Below, piece after piece: positions 12,727 to 24,600 of a stretch of 64,000 nucleotides of DNA. Every line of letters begins with the position of its first letter. The first letter of the stretch is position 1. The notes under the pieces were generated by a model that worked only from the letters and a program-made list of their open reading frames with translations, was not told the DNA's origin and ran no database searches. A program made the position numbers and the translations under genes. Origin of the DNA: Phalacrocorax aristotelis (lineage: Eukaryota; Chordata; Aves; Suliformes; Phalacrocoracidae); assembly GCF_949628215.1 (NCBI RefSeq), contig NC_134277.1, positions 86,851,963 through 86,915,962 on the forward strand, in the 5' to 3' direction.

Positions 12727-15700
12727 TGCCCAGTATGAGTACAGCAAGTCTTAGCTGCATAGTTAACATCTGTATCTGCAGCATAAGATGTTATTTTCTT
12801 GTGACCCATAGGTCAGATGAGTTACTCTTGTGAGCTCAGTGCAGCTGTGTGGAGTTTTGAAAAGCTTTAGAGCAATTTAGTTCAGCTGTGTCTGAACTAC
12901 TGTAATAGCTGTTGATTGCAGTACAAAAGTGCTACTAAACGTGTGTAGTGAAAAAGCCTGAATTCAGCACAAGTAATCAAAAACTTCAAAATGTTAATAT
13001 TACTTATTAAAGGGACATAAAAATTCCATCACTGGAACTATTTTACTTGCTTCTGTGTGGATCCAGCTATGCTTCTGGTCCTGGCAACTAAGCTTAAGAT
13101 AGACTTGGGCCATGGAGCAACTTGCAGGACCTCAGTCAGATGGTCTTGTCTGATTGCCATTGATAGCCAGACAAAACTGAGTTTTTAATTGACAAATGTT
13201 TTTGTTGTTTACCGCATGGTAAACACATTCTTCAAATGGACATTTTGTTATTAATACTAAGCTACACAGAAACATTCCAGGTTAGTACAATCAAGCTTTT
13301 ATTTATTGATTTACTTAGTCTTACATGGTTTGTGTATTAGCAAAAAATCAGGTGTGAATCTTTAAAGCTTATGCTGCTGAATGGCCGTTCAGGTAAAGGA
13401 AGGGAAGAGCAGTAGAACAGAAAATAAGAACCACTACACCACTGTCTTCACTTAAAAGGGTAACAAGGCAGCCAGTAGAAAGCAGTTAATACCTGTGAAA
13501 GTATTTACTACCTCAAAAGGAGATAAATGACACAAAGTCAGTTTTCCCAGCTTGCCATTCTGATCTGGCAAATTTATGTTAATTATGTCTTGATAGGCTG
13601 CATCAGTAGAGGAAGCTATCAGCCTCCCCAATTTGAAGGCAGTAATCTGGAAGTTAAGTCTCTTTATTATGGGTATATTGCCAATCTGTACAAATACATT
13701 TTTCTGATCTTTATAGTCATAACTTCAGCAAAAGTTGCATTTTTCACAAATTTGTATTTCCTTATCTAATTTGCCTAAAATGGAAATGTTGTAATTTTTG
13801 AAAATTGTCTCTTGGAATCATCTATATTTGTTAGATTTGGTGTCGTCTTGGTGTCTGGCTTAATGAAAGACAGGAGTTTCAACTAGTGGTCCAATGGTAA
13901 GTCTTGAAGATCATTCTCAGATGATGGCTCATTGTATAATTCAGCATGCTTAAAAGCTACAAAAGGTGGCTAATGTTGTTTAGACTGTAAACTGTTTAAA
14001 AAGTTTTGGAGCAGAGACATGACCTAAAACAAAGCTATACGAGTTCTTCAGCTATTGGCTGTACAGATGACAGACTATTTCTCTGGACAGCTCTGATAGC
14101 CCTTGAAAACAGAAAAGCAAAAGCAATGTTTCTATAAGGCATGATTGTTCAGGTTGGTGTGGCCTGTTTACAGTCTGTTCGAGAGCCGTAACTTCCAAAC
14201 ATGAAGCAGATGGCGTAGTTTTGACTAATTTCTCTACTCTTATGTAGAGATATATGGCCATAGGAAGCTCATTTGTTTCATTGTAAAGGAAGTGGTAATA
14301 ATACTAAAGCAAAGCAAGGGTTTATATGTAACTGAAGAACAGCTTAATCCTTATGATAGCTCTGAGTAAGCTTTGGGTTAATACTCAGACCTGGGAAGTA
14401 TTCCCTTTTGACAGTATGGAAAGAAAAAAGACATTTAGCCTACCCTGCTGACTGCTGTGACAAGGATTCTAAGTTGCACTGTGCATTTGCCTAAGAAAAG
14501 CAACACACCACTGAAATCTCTTAAGAACTTGTCCTTGAACTTTTGAGGTAAAATTAACCTCAAAATTAACCAGTTAATGAAAAAATATGGAGTTGGATGA
14601 GTGTGAATCTTTAGAGTTTAGAGTTCACTTTTTAAAATGCATGACTTATTAATAAATCAGAACTGCTTTAGTATTAAAATGCTGAATTCAAAAATATGCT
14701 GCCAAGTTAATGAATAAGAGCACCCTACCTTATCTTCCTGGTGGGGCCTGCAGGGAAGAAAAATGACTTTATTTCTAAGGTTAAATGAGCAAAAAGTTAT
14801 TACTCCATGAACTGTTATTACAGTGATGCTTTGTTTGCCATGTAACAGCTTGAAAAGAGAATATTTTAATTGTTTAATGCTAGACAACAGCTACTGAATA
14901 GCATCATCTGCATTTTCATTGCAGATGGTATCACAGTGTTGTCTCTGTATAGGAATCTGTGAGATACTTTGCTGTAGGAATGGCTGGTGTGTGTATGTGC
15001 ATATATGTATCAAATGTTGTCTGTTAGAGATTTTTCGAACTATAAACGAAGACTTGCGGAATCCCCTTTTTTGACATAGACTGCCAAGAACCTTTGTGGA
15101 GACAGAGAAAAATGGGGGCAAACTAGTGGGTGCCATATGAAAGAAAAAGTAGGTGCCACTGCATTTGTGTTTGAAATGTAATCTATGGTAGTTTGAAAAG
15201 TCCTCAAGACTGAATTGTTAATTGGTAAACATTGCTTCCAAGGGAAGTAGTCCCCAAGAACTCTTCTGAAAATAGAAATCCAAGTCTTGGATCCTCTTCC
15301 ATAAGAAACCTTGGATTTGGCTGCCTGTTTTACGCTGGACTCCTGTATTTCTGCTTCAGAAGTGTGGGAATGAGGACCTCGGAAGTTTTTCCTCTGAGGA
15401 AATGGTATGAGGAAGAAAAGGGATGGAAACACATTCTCATGAAATGCTAGCCAGCTAGCGAATCTTTACGTGATAAACTGAGCTGACTATGCAAATGTGA
15501 AGAATAGGTGCAAAATTTGGGGTGGGTTTCAGGTCTCTGTTGAACATATGCTTAATGGCTACTCACAAAGAAGAGAAATCTAGGCAAGCTAGGGAGGCTG
15601 TAGAGCTTCAGGATGAAGTTTTTCATTGAGACCGATCCTCTCTCATGCTTTATTGAAAACGGAGAGGATGGTCTGCATCTTGCACTTGACTTGTCCCAGG

Positions 15701-16149
15701 CCTAGTAGTTGTGTGATGAAAGTGTAAACATGTTCAGTGAACCAGATAAGAAGAGAAAGAAAAATCTTGCCTTTTTTACTAGTTATTAAATAAAACATTG
15801 AGCAGTTGTCTGCCTTAATTCTTAATGGACAGTTTGGAGCCTGGTTTTCAGTTCACACGATGTCATGTATCTCTGCATGATGCGCTTGTATCCAGGATGA
15901 TCACTAATTTCTATGTTAGCTAGCTGTTTACAGAGGTAGAAGTAGACTTCATGGTAATGATCAGCTCAGAGACCATCATTTTATATGTGAAATCAGGATT
16001 AGGTTCTTTTTGTCTACACTGAATAGTTGCTCTGCCTTGGAAGGTTCTGTAATTCTTTGCAGTCATCCTTATTACCTTGAATAACTTAGTTTTGTCTGCA
16101 GATGTTGTCACTCTTACAGCTTTTCCCTTTTCCACCTGGCTGCGTGCAG
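12727..16149. other. Presumed intron 1, part 2; nothing recognised
   Basis: AT-rich unique sequence. Small open frames (up to about 130 codons on the minus strand near 15040-15432) show no known domain and have no convincing splice context. Confidence 0.45.
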
Positions 16150-16690
16150 GTTCCTGGAGAGCTCCACTGTTGACCAGTTGCTGTAAGAGCTATTTTATTC
16201 CTATCTTCTCCTTTCCAACATTTAACCAAGGTCTTTATCTCTGAAGGGTCATTTCCCTTATGCTTGTCCTAAAAGCATTTGACAATGGATGTTTTTGAAA
16301 GCTTTTTGCAAATCCAGGTCATTTAGATAAATTTTCTTTACACTGATGCTTATTAACACCTTTGGTGAACCTCAGCAGTTCCTGATGAGTGTTTCTCCCT
16401 TTCACAAAAACCTTATTGACTTTTCCTTGGGAAAATAAATTATTTGAGCTGCCCCTTAATTCTGTTCGTTATAATGCCTGCTATTTTACCTAGTCAGGCT
16501 TCCTCATCAGTTGCTTCTTGTTCAGCTAGCCCTGAAAGTGTGCATTTCATAGGCCAGTGACCGGTCCTCTGATACTGATGCAGGGTACATGTCATGTTAA
16601 ATGGTTTTGCTCTTTTGTCTTTGAGTTCCTTTAGAATTTTTGGGTGACTACCCATCTGGTGCATTACTTACCATTGATTTGAAAAAAAAA
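16150..16690 (-). repeat. Ancient CR1-like LINE, reverse-transcriptase part
   Basis: Read on the minus strand, the segment follows an old amniote CR1-type ORF2. It has CCAGATGGGTAGTCACCC near 16650, then a Leu-Lys-Glu-Leu block, and further on GACCTGGATTTGCAAAAAGC near 16310, which corresponds to the reverse-transcriptase block around the first catalytic Asp and the Lys-Ala-Phe stretch. Frames are heavily broken. It is clearly older than the other CR1 copies here. The exact ends are approximate. Confidence 0.62.
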
Positions 16691-19600
16691 ATAAAATTTG
16701 TCAGTTTATAAATTGGTCTTCTGAGCCTTAATGTGTTGCTATTTAAATAGGAGGTTCCTACAAAGGAAACATTGAACTGTTCTGCAGCAAAAATGTCTAC
16801 ATATTTAGTAATCTTCTATCGTATTCTTACAATATTATTATTTAAGACATTCTGAGAAGTTTCCTGCTTCTGTGACGCACTGTGAAAGGGACCTCGTTAT
16901 CAGTACTCTGTCTCTTACTAGCTGTTATTCAGAATGCTTCACCTTGCCTTACTGCATCTTTTTCTAAGCTGTTGGGGTTTAATTGTTTTCCATATCAGTG
17001 TTACTCCAGCTCTTTAGAGGATGCCTTCTTGCTTTTACTCTGCTGTTTAGCTATGCTGGCTGTCTTGTTTTTTCTCAAGTCTTTCCTGGTAGAAGCTCCC
17101 TACCAGTCTATGCAGTTCCTCTGCATTTCCAGTATGGTGTTCTTAAATAGTTTGCATGTTGTCTGCAAGGATTCTGTTCTTTTTGGCTGCTTCTTTTTAC
17201 TTTCTTATTTTTAGTGGTTTCTCATTTGGAAGTAGCATTTCACTGCACTTTTTTTTTTTAAACTTTTGTTAGTGCTGTGAGGTTTTTGAATTCTGTATTT
17301 CATGCTCTCTGACACTAGAGTTCTGAACCTGATGTTGTACCCTTTTAGGGACTGAGGTAGGAGTCACTTGCCCTCTTGTATGTGTGGGTTTTTTATGATA
17401 AACTTTCTATGACTATTAATGCCTAAAAAATTTAGCATTAACATCACAATCTGAGGTGGTATTTCCCTAGCATACATGGAGACAGCAGAATTGCTTGTTG
17501 ATACTGTTCCCTGCCACGGGGGGGACCCTCTTGTCACTGTCAGCATGTCACAGTCCATCCTAATCAGGCAGTCAGTAATATGTGCTGTGTTTATTTTGTT
17601 TATGACTGAAACTTCATTCCGCTGGGCTTTGGTTGGCTTGCTAAGTTGTGTGAACACTGAGCTGTTTTACAGTGGTGTAGGCTTTTCCATGTTTCCTGTA
17701 TAGTAAATACCTTGATGTATGGCACAATGTACCAATGCTACTTTCCTTATGCTGAGTTTCTAGTGTTATAGCAGTGTCTCTGTTCAAGATAACATGCCAG
17801 TTCCCCCAACTTTGTTTCTAGGACTTCTCCTGCTGAGGTGGAAGCAATATGGACTTGTTTTTGTTTTCTATTTTGTTCCACCCTATTCAAAGGGTCAGTA
17901 TCTGTTCCAGCCTTTTGTTATGGCTTGCATTGTGGCAGGTGGTAGCCTCTGCCTAGCATGTTAGTGTTCCCTGTACTTTGTACAAGTGGATATGTATTTT
18001 GAGACCACATGATCTTTAGGGCCTGAAAGCTTTTCCTCAGGCTAGGGTTAAAAACATCCCTCTGATCTTTTTTAAGAGTAAAAGCCACAAAGTATACCTA
18101 ACTTGTTTCTTCCAAAACCATTCCTGTCATTTCAGGAGTGTCCCCAGCTTCCATCCTTTCTGTTTTGGTAAACAGAAGGCTAATTATGTATCTGTCTGCT
18201 TAATATGTTCAGTGTTCTATCTTTAGATTTTGTTTTCTTAGCAGTGGATCAAATAGGCAAGCAGAGCCTAGAGAACAAATGTCTCACCTAAAGCAGAACA
18301 GGGAATTACTCTAGGACTTCCTACATGGTAGGTTAATTCTTTAAGCAGTACTGTCTTTTGCCATAAAAGGCTTGTTGGGTCACAAGATGACATGGTTATA
18401 GGTTAAAATCTTAGTTGTATCTGTTACCTCATCAAACAAGTTAGATGAAGAAAAGTTGTATTTTTTAGCTGTGATGGTCTTTGTTGTCTTACTTCAGCTC
18501 AAACAAGTAATTAGATGGCTGACAAATTGTACGCTCATTAGGTGTTTAAGACAAAAAGCATTTTTTTGAATGACAAGCAACCCAAATGCCTACTAGTGTA
18601 GGAAATCACTAAATATGTTGAAGTTTTAGTTTTGCTCAGCAAAGCAGTTAAAAATCCTTGCCTTAATTAAAGGTAGTAAGGCCTCAATGTTGTTTGACTT
18701 TGGAAGCAGCTCAAGGTAAGTAGTCTGCTCTTAGCTTTGGTTGTTATTGTTGCAGCTGTATGAGAGAGAATGCAGCAGAGTAGAATATCCCTTAAGTTCC
18801 TTCACTTCTGTTGAGTATAGATTTTCATCTGTGATTTGTAAGTGGTCATCACCATGAAGGACAATTTCAATTGCCAAATTTTAGAGAGACTGTATTTTGT
18901 GGTCTTGTGAAAAACAGCATAAAAGTAATGTACACTTTCAGCTTTTAACCACTAGATGGTAGCTAACTACTATCTGTCATTAACTGCAGTAAAAGCAATG
19001 TTGCTGCCGAAGCTGTGCAGTATAACACTATTAAAAAAAACTTTTTACATTGTGAAATGAACTTTCACAATTCCTAAACTAATATGATAACTTAATATTT
19101 TCATCTAAAGGGTTTTTCTCTAATGCAGTTGATTGTGCGCTTCATGGTTTTACTGACCTGCATAGTGGTGATTTACCCCAAATCAGACTATATGTTATGT
19201 AGTGTGCTGAACATAGTCAAGGCTATCCAGAGACACATGACAGTCTAAAATGGCTGCAGACTGAAAGGTTGCTTCTTAGCCTTCTGAGTTGTTGGTTGTA
19301 TTAGTGGTGTGCTAAATTGGCTATGCTGGAAGTCTGGCTTTTGACATGAGGACAATAGTGCCCTGACAATGGCAGTTAAGTACTGTCTCAACCACTTCAT
19401 TATTTTCAGTTTTCCTTTTTAACACATAATGAGGTAGAAGATAACGGGAAGTTGCTTCCCATAAATGTCAAAAATCTTTCCAGGACTCCAACCAAGACCA
19501 GCATATTATCTAGTACTGTAAATGCAGTCTACTTAAAAGGTCCTAAGTGAGAGCTGACTTAGAAGACCTTTTTGCAGCTGTAATATATCCTATGTAAGTT

Positions 19601-19749
19601 AATGAGTTGTGATTTGGTATTAACACATATATGGGTCAAATCTGTGGGTTAGATTATTCCCTGTCGTGATAGCCGGTCATTTTAATTTTGCCAGCCTTTT
19701 AAATAATGTAAAAATGCCATGTTCCAAGTTATTTAAATGGCTGAGATTT
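16691..19749. other. Presumed intron 1, part 3; nothing recognised
   Basis: AT-rich sequence. A hydrophobic 110-codon + strand frame at 16882-17214 is Leu/Phe/Cys-rich because of T-rich DNA, and it shows no family motif or conserved splice context. Confidence 0.45.
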
Positions 19750-20185
19750 CTGGAGTGTGTTGAAGACTCTTTCTTTTTGCGGATGATAAATGAGCTCACA
19801 GAGATGCTCTGCTGGGCTTGACACTCAAACAAGGGCTAGCTGAAGATGTGGAGGTCAAGGGAAGACTTGACTGCAGTGATCATGAAGTTGTGGAGCTTAA
19901 AACCCTGAGAGAAGGGAGCAAGACAGTCAGTAGGTTCACAACCTTAGCTTTCAGGACAGCAGATTTTTGATGTCTTTGGGGATCTGGTTGGCAGGATCCC
20001 ATGAACGACTGCCCTAGGGGAAACAGGACCAACCAAAAGTGGTTGATCTGCAACAGCATCATCACTGGAATGCAAGGACAGGTCATTCAATGTGTAGAAG
20101 GAAGAGCAGGCCTTGCAGAAGGTCTGCATGGGTGAACACACAGACCCTGTCTGAGCACAAACATGCACACAGCTTCCATATAAGG
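19750..20185 (+). repeat. CR1 LINE, ORF2 segment upstream of an inverted CR1 piece
   Basis: The sense-strand CR1 ORF2 is recognisable from TTTCAGGACAGCAGATTTTT near 19949 and GGCAGGATCCCATGAACG near 19991. It is much decayed. It is followed directly by an oppositely oriented CR1 piece and then by sense CR1 reverse-transcriptase sequence. Confidence 0.75.
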
Positions 20186-20503
20186 TAGAATCAGGGATGG
20201 GCTACTACAGAGACAATGCCTGCGACAGAGTTGGGAAAGCAACAGCTCAGCTGGAGTGCAAGCTTGTGAAGAGGGTGAAGGGAAGTGAGAATGGCTTTTC
20301 TGAGTACATTGGCAGCAAAAGAAAACGTAGGCCCACTGTACTGTGTACTGTGTAATGTACTGTACTCAAGGTGAGGCCGCACTAGTGTGGAGTAGGGTTG
20401 GACAATCATCTCCCTCAACTGGCTGCAATGCAGTGCTTGATGCACCCCAGGACATGGTTGGCCCTCTTGGCTGACAGGGCACGCTGTTGGCTCACGTTCA
20501 AAG
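20186..20503 (-). repeat. Inverted CR1 fragment inside a sense CR1
   Basis: On the + strand it reads GGTGAGGCCGCACTAGTGTG and then ATGCACCCCAGGACATGGTTG, the complement of the CR1 3' ORF2 segment. The minus-strand frame at 20191-20445 contains a Leu-Val-Arg-Pro-His-Leu-Glu-Tyr block that is typical of CR1. It sits between two sense CR1 parts, so it is either a nested insertion or the product of an inversion. Confidence 0.8.
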
Positions 20504-21695
20504 ATCCAGAGAGCTACAGACCAGTCAGTTGCACCTCAGTTCCTGGTAAGCTTGTAAGACAAAGTGTTCTGGAGGCAATTTATGGCACGTGAAAGACCAA
20601 GAAGATGATTGTGGACAGCCACCATATATTTACAGGTGTCAAATCCTGCATAACCAACCTGATTGCCTTCTGTGATGATATGGCTGGCTATGGTCAAGGG
20701 TAAAGCAGTGGTGGTGGTCTTTATCTTGGCTTTAGCAAAGTGTTCCATAATATCCTTAGAGTCCAACTGGTGATATATGGACTGAATAATTGTCTGATGA
20801 TTTGGGTGCAAAATTGGCTGGATAAGCAGACTCCAAGTGGTACCAAGTCCAGCTGGTGACCAGTTGCTAGTGGTGTCCCTCAGGAATTGATACCGAGGCT
20901 AATACTCTTTAGTGGCTTTACAAATGACCTGAATGATGGAGAGAGTGCTCTTTCTGTAAGTCTGATGATAACAAACCGGAGGGAGAAGGTTTTATGTGGA
21001 GAGCAAGGCTGCTGTTCTGACAGACCAGGATAAGCTTGAGAAATGGGCTGACAGGAACATAAAAGAAAGCAAATGCTGAGTCCTACAGTAAGATAGAATA
21101 ACCTTGTATGACAGTACAGGCCAGCGGCCAATTTGCTAGATAGCAGGTTTACAGAGAAGGGCTGAAGGGTTCTGTTCCATGCCAAGTTGAACATAAGCCA
21201 GTAATGCACCTTGCAGCAAAGAATGCTGACTATATGTGAGGTTGAAATAGCCAGCAGGTTGACAGAGCAAGTTCGGCAGAGGGTCACCGAGATGGTCAGG
21301 AGGCCAAAGTGCATTATGTATGAGAAGATACTTAGCCTCTTCTTCATAGATCCCGACAAACACGGTTCTCTAAGGGAAGACCTTATTGCACGTTACAGTT
21401 TCTAATGGACAGAGAAGACAGAGCTGGACTTTCATGAAGACGCATGGTAATAAGAGCCAATATACACAAGCTGGAATGTAGGAGATTCTGGTTAGAAAGA
21501 TGGGAGCAATATTTACATAGGGTGGTCAGACATTTCTAGCGCTCAAAGAGGTGGAATCTCCGTCCTTTGAGATATTCAGAACTCAACCGTGCACATCTCT
21601 GAGCAGCTCCCTCTAATTGGACTTGCTTTGAGCAGAAAACTAGATGACTTCCAGAGATCTCTTTAAGCATACATGGTTTAGTGGTTCTGTGAGTT
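20504..21695 (+). repeat. CR1 LINE, reverse transcriptase and 3' end
   Basis: Sense CR1 continues with a block coding for Tyr-Arg-Pro-Val-Ser near 20515, the Gly-Val-Pro-Gln block near 20872 (GTGTCCCTCAGGAATTG), and the 3' region ending near 21690 with GACTTGCTTTGAGCAGAAAA and AGATGACTTCCAGAGATC. Several stops and a shifted frame show it is dead. Confidence 0.85.
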
Positions 21696-24600
21696 GGTTG
21701 CTATGGCCTTACATCATTTTATGAAAAAGCTCCATGATTAATTGTTCTTTGAGAGATTTATTCAATGTTTGGTTTTCCCTGTATTTCTTTTTTTAAAAAA
21801 GAAATTTTCTTGTTATGCATTGTAAAATCAAGCCAACTGGGCTGAGTTTTTACATTAGAAATCACATATATCCTGCAAAGAAGAGAATAATTCTTCAGTG
21901 TTCTGAAATACATCCAGGAATTAGCTCAATATGTAATAATAACATGTTTCATTCTAAGAGAGAAGGCTGTAAAGGGTTCAGAGAAAGCTACAAATGTTTT
22001 CTTTTACACTAAATGCAAATTTTTTTCAGTCTTTCTCTTTCCAACATGTATTCATAATCAGATTTGACTATAGTAGGTGGGGAAAATTGTGCGGAAAAAT
22101 CAGATAATGTGGGGAAAATGGTTTTTACTCATGCAATTTTTATCAGCACTGAGGTTGTCACGTGATTTTTAGACATGATTCACATTGATATGAGTGGAAG
22201 CAGAAATAAGTAGGGGCATTCTAAGCCTGAAATAGCTCTAAAATTTGCTTGTTTTTCTTGTTCCTAATATTGGATCATGAGTTTGTTTTTCTTGGCACTT
22301 TCAAGAGGACATCAGATTAGATTCTGTCACTGAAATGAAAAAAATTAAAGCTATTTTGAGAAGAAAAAACTTAACATTCCTGCTGAAGAAAAATTGCTGT
22401 ATTAAGCAACCATTGTACAACTGAAAAATAACTGAGGCTGAATGTGCTTGTATAAAATATGAATAGAAAATCCAGTAATTTAGTAGTGTGTAGGTAAAAG
22501 CTGTTTGAAAGCTGCTTGAGTGTTGTGGCTATATATTTAAACAGTCATGTGTGACAAGGAAACAAAGATGTTTGTTGACATGAGGATTACTTACGAAGGT
22601 TAAACACAAATCAGATAAGTAGTTATAAAATTGGCTTTTGCAAATGGTTATGTTGCCCTTGAGCACGATGAATTGTGTGGAGCAGTGTTTGTATATAAAC
22701 AATATCACCTTAACAACACTGTGGTTGGTAGCAGTAATTTTCAACTCCTAATCTACAGGCACTAAATTCTGATGGTTATTAGAGAACTCTAGTTTCTAAA
22801 GTAGTCTGATTTAGTTTTCAAGTAACTTAAATGCACATTAGAACTGAACTTTAGAAAAGATACAGAGCTAAGGTTAATTGTTGCTGGCTTTTTAGGTCCT
22901 TACTGTATTTTCTAGGTTTTTTTTGGTGTTCTTACAGATAAGGAATGAAACAAATAGGAACAAAATGTTGGGGGGAGAGTTCAAAATGATGAATCAAGAA
23001 ACTTGCTCCATGTTTTAAGGCTTATTGCCAAAAAACAGGACTTGATGCTTGTATCTAACAGTACAATGTTTAGAGCTGGAAGAAAGCAACTTTGGAAGCA
23101 GAGCATTGACAGAGTTAAAAAGGTAAGGAGAACTGAACTTTGGACTAGGTCCTGACTACTAACCATATAGTTTGAATAAAGGTGTAATTGAGAGGGGAGT
23201 AGGGGGAAGAAAAATGTGTGTTTTAAAATGGTGTAAGTGGATGACATTGGCTTCACAAAATATTCTAATTAAATGAAAATGGATAAACTATGCCTTTTAA
23301 AGCAAAACAGAGTATTTGGGATAGGTATTTGTCATAAGAGGTAGGGGTTTTTTGTGTAACTGGTCTTGTAAGTTAATTGATAGGTTATCAATAAAGGCTT
23401 AGTTGCACAATTTGTTTTGAAAGGTAAATTTGCACTGGGAGATATTTATCCATTTGGCTACTGGTAATTGTGCCCTGTCCAGATTGTTGCAGTGGTCTGG
23501 TAATGGTATAATATCAAAGACGAAGAGCTGGATGCTAGATTTGGCAACAAAATGGGGGGGGGCGGGGCTCTGCCAACAAGGAAAACTGAAGTTTAACTTT
23601 GCTTTTCCCATACTTTTAATATGGGAACAAAATTTTGAAGGCACTACATAGTATTGAGAAACAGTAATAAAATACAGAAGTCATTAAGACCTTTAGACTA
23701 ATTTCAAAAGTTGGTTATTTGAACAAACTGTTCCTGAGTTAACGCAATGTTATAACAAAAGTGGGAAAGCTCTGACTGATATTTGAGATTTAAGAGTCAG
23801 CGAAGGGGACTGCTTCAATTCTGTAGGGTGTCTGTTTTTTGGAGAGGAATGAATAAAAATGTGCGTCTGAAAACTCGGCGCGCTTGGAAAGTGTAAAATG
23901 GTTTGCCGTTTACTTTTGCAGGGAAATCCATGAGCAATGCTTGTGCAGTATAAAACATCGTAGCAAGTTAAAGGAGAGACAGAGGAATGCTGTGTTGGTA
24001 AAACAAGTTTTGGGTGAGACAGTAAATTAACAATAGAACACTCTTATTTTTTGACTCTTCCAGTATTGAGCTTCCCAGTAAAGTGGAAGTGTATTGCTCA
24101 TCCAGAAGACTTTGAGCATGTCTAAATTCAGTAATGCACAGTATTCTGACAAGCAGATGCATCATTTGCTGGATAAACTGTTCAGGAACAAGTTTTAACT
24201 TGTGCAGTTATGACCTGCGTACTAAATAACATTGATGCTAACTCTATTTAGAGTAGCCGCAGACACATCAGCAACTGCAGTCTATAATGGATAAGTTGGC
24301 AATAGTCAATATTTGGTTTCTGAGGCTGCTGTTTCAAAAGAAGGAGCCCTGGCATCGCTGACTTCTGATCTTTTAATGTATTATGCTTATATATATGCAC
24401 ACACACCTACACTCTCTTGTAGTTAGAAAACACTTTTTTTTGTTATTTTAACTTAATCCCCGTTTATTGCTTCATGATTATGGATTTAGACATATGTTAA
24501 AATGGATTTAGGAATTTCCCCTGTGCTGCTGTTCTTTAAATGAAGAACTGATGTAAAGCTGTACCATAGAAAAACTTGGACAATTCTTCCAGATATCTAA

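Noticed and set aside
15232-15450. A frame ending in Trp-Lys-His considered as the missing DNAH5 first exon
   Set aside because: No donor in phase 0 follows, and the surrounding residues do not fit the DNAH5 start.
16882-17214. A hydrophobic 110-codon + strand frame resembling a small secreted or membrane protein
   Set aside because: The composition follows from T-rich DNA, and there is no family motif, conserved context or splice structure.
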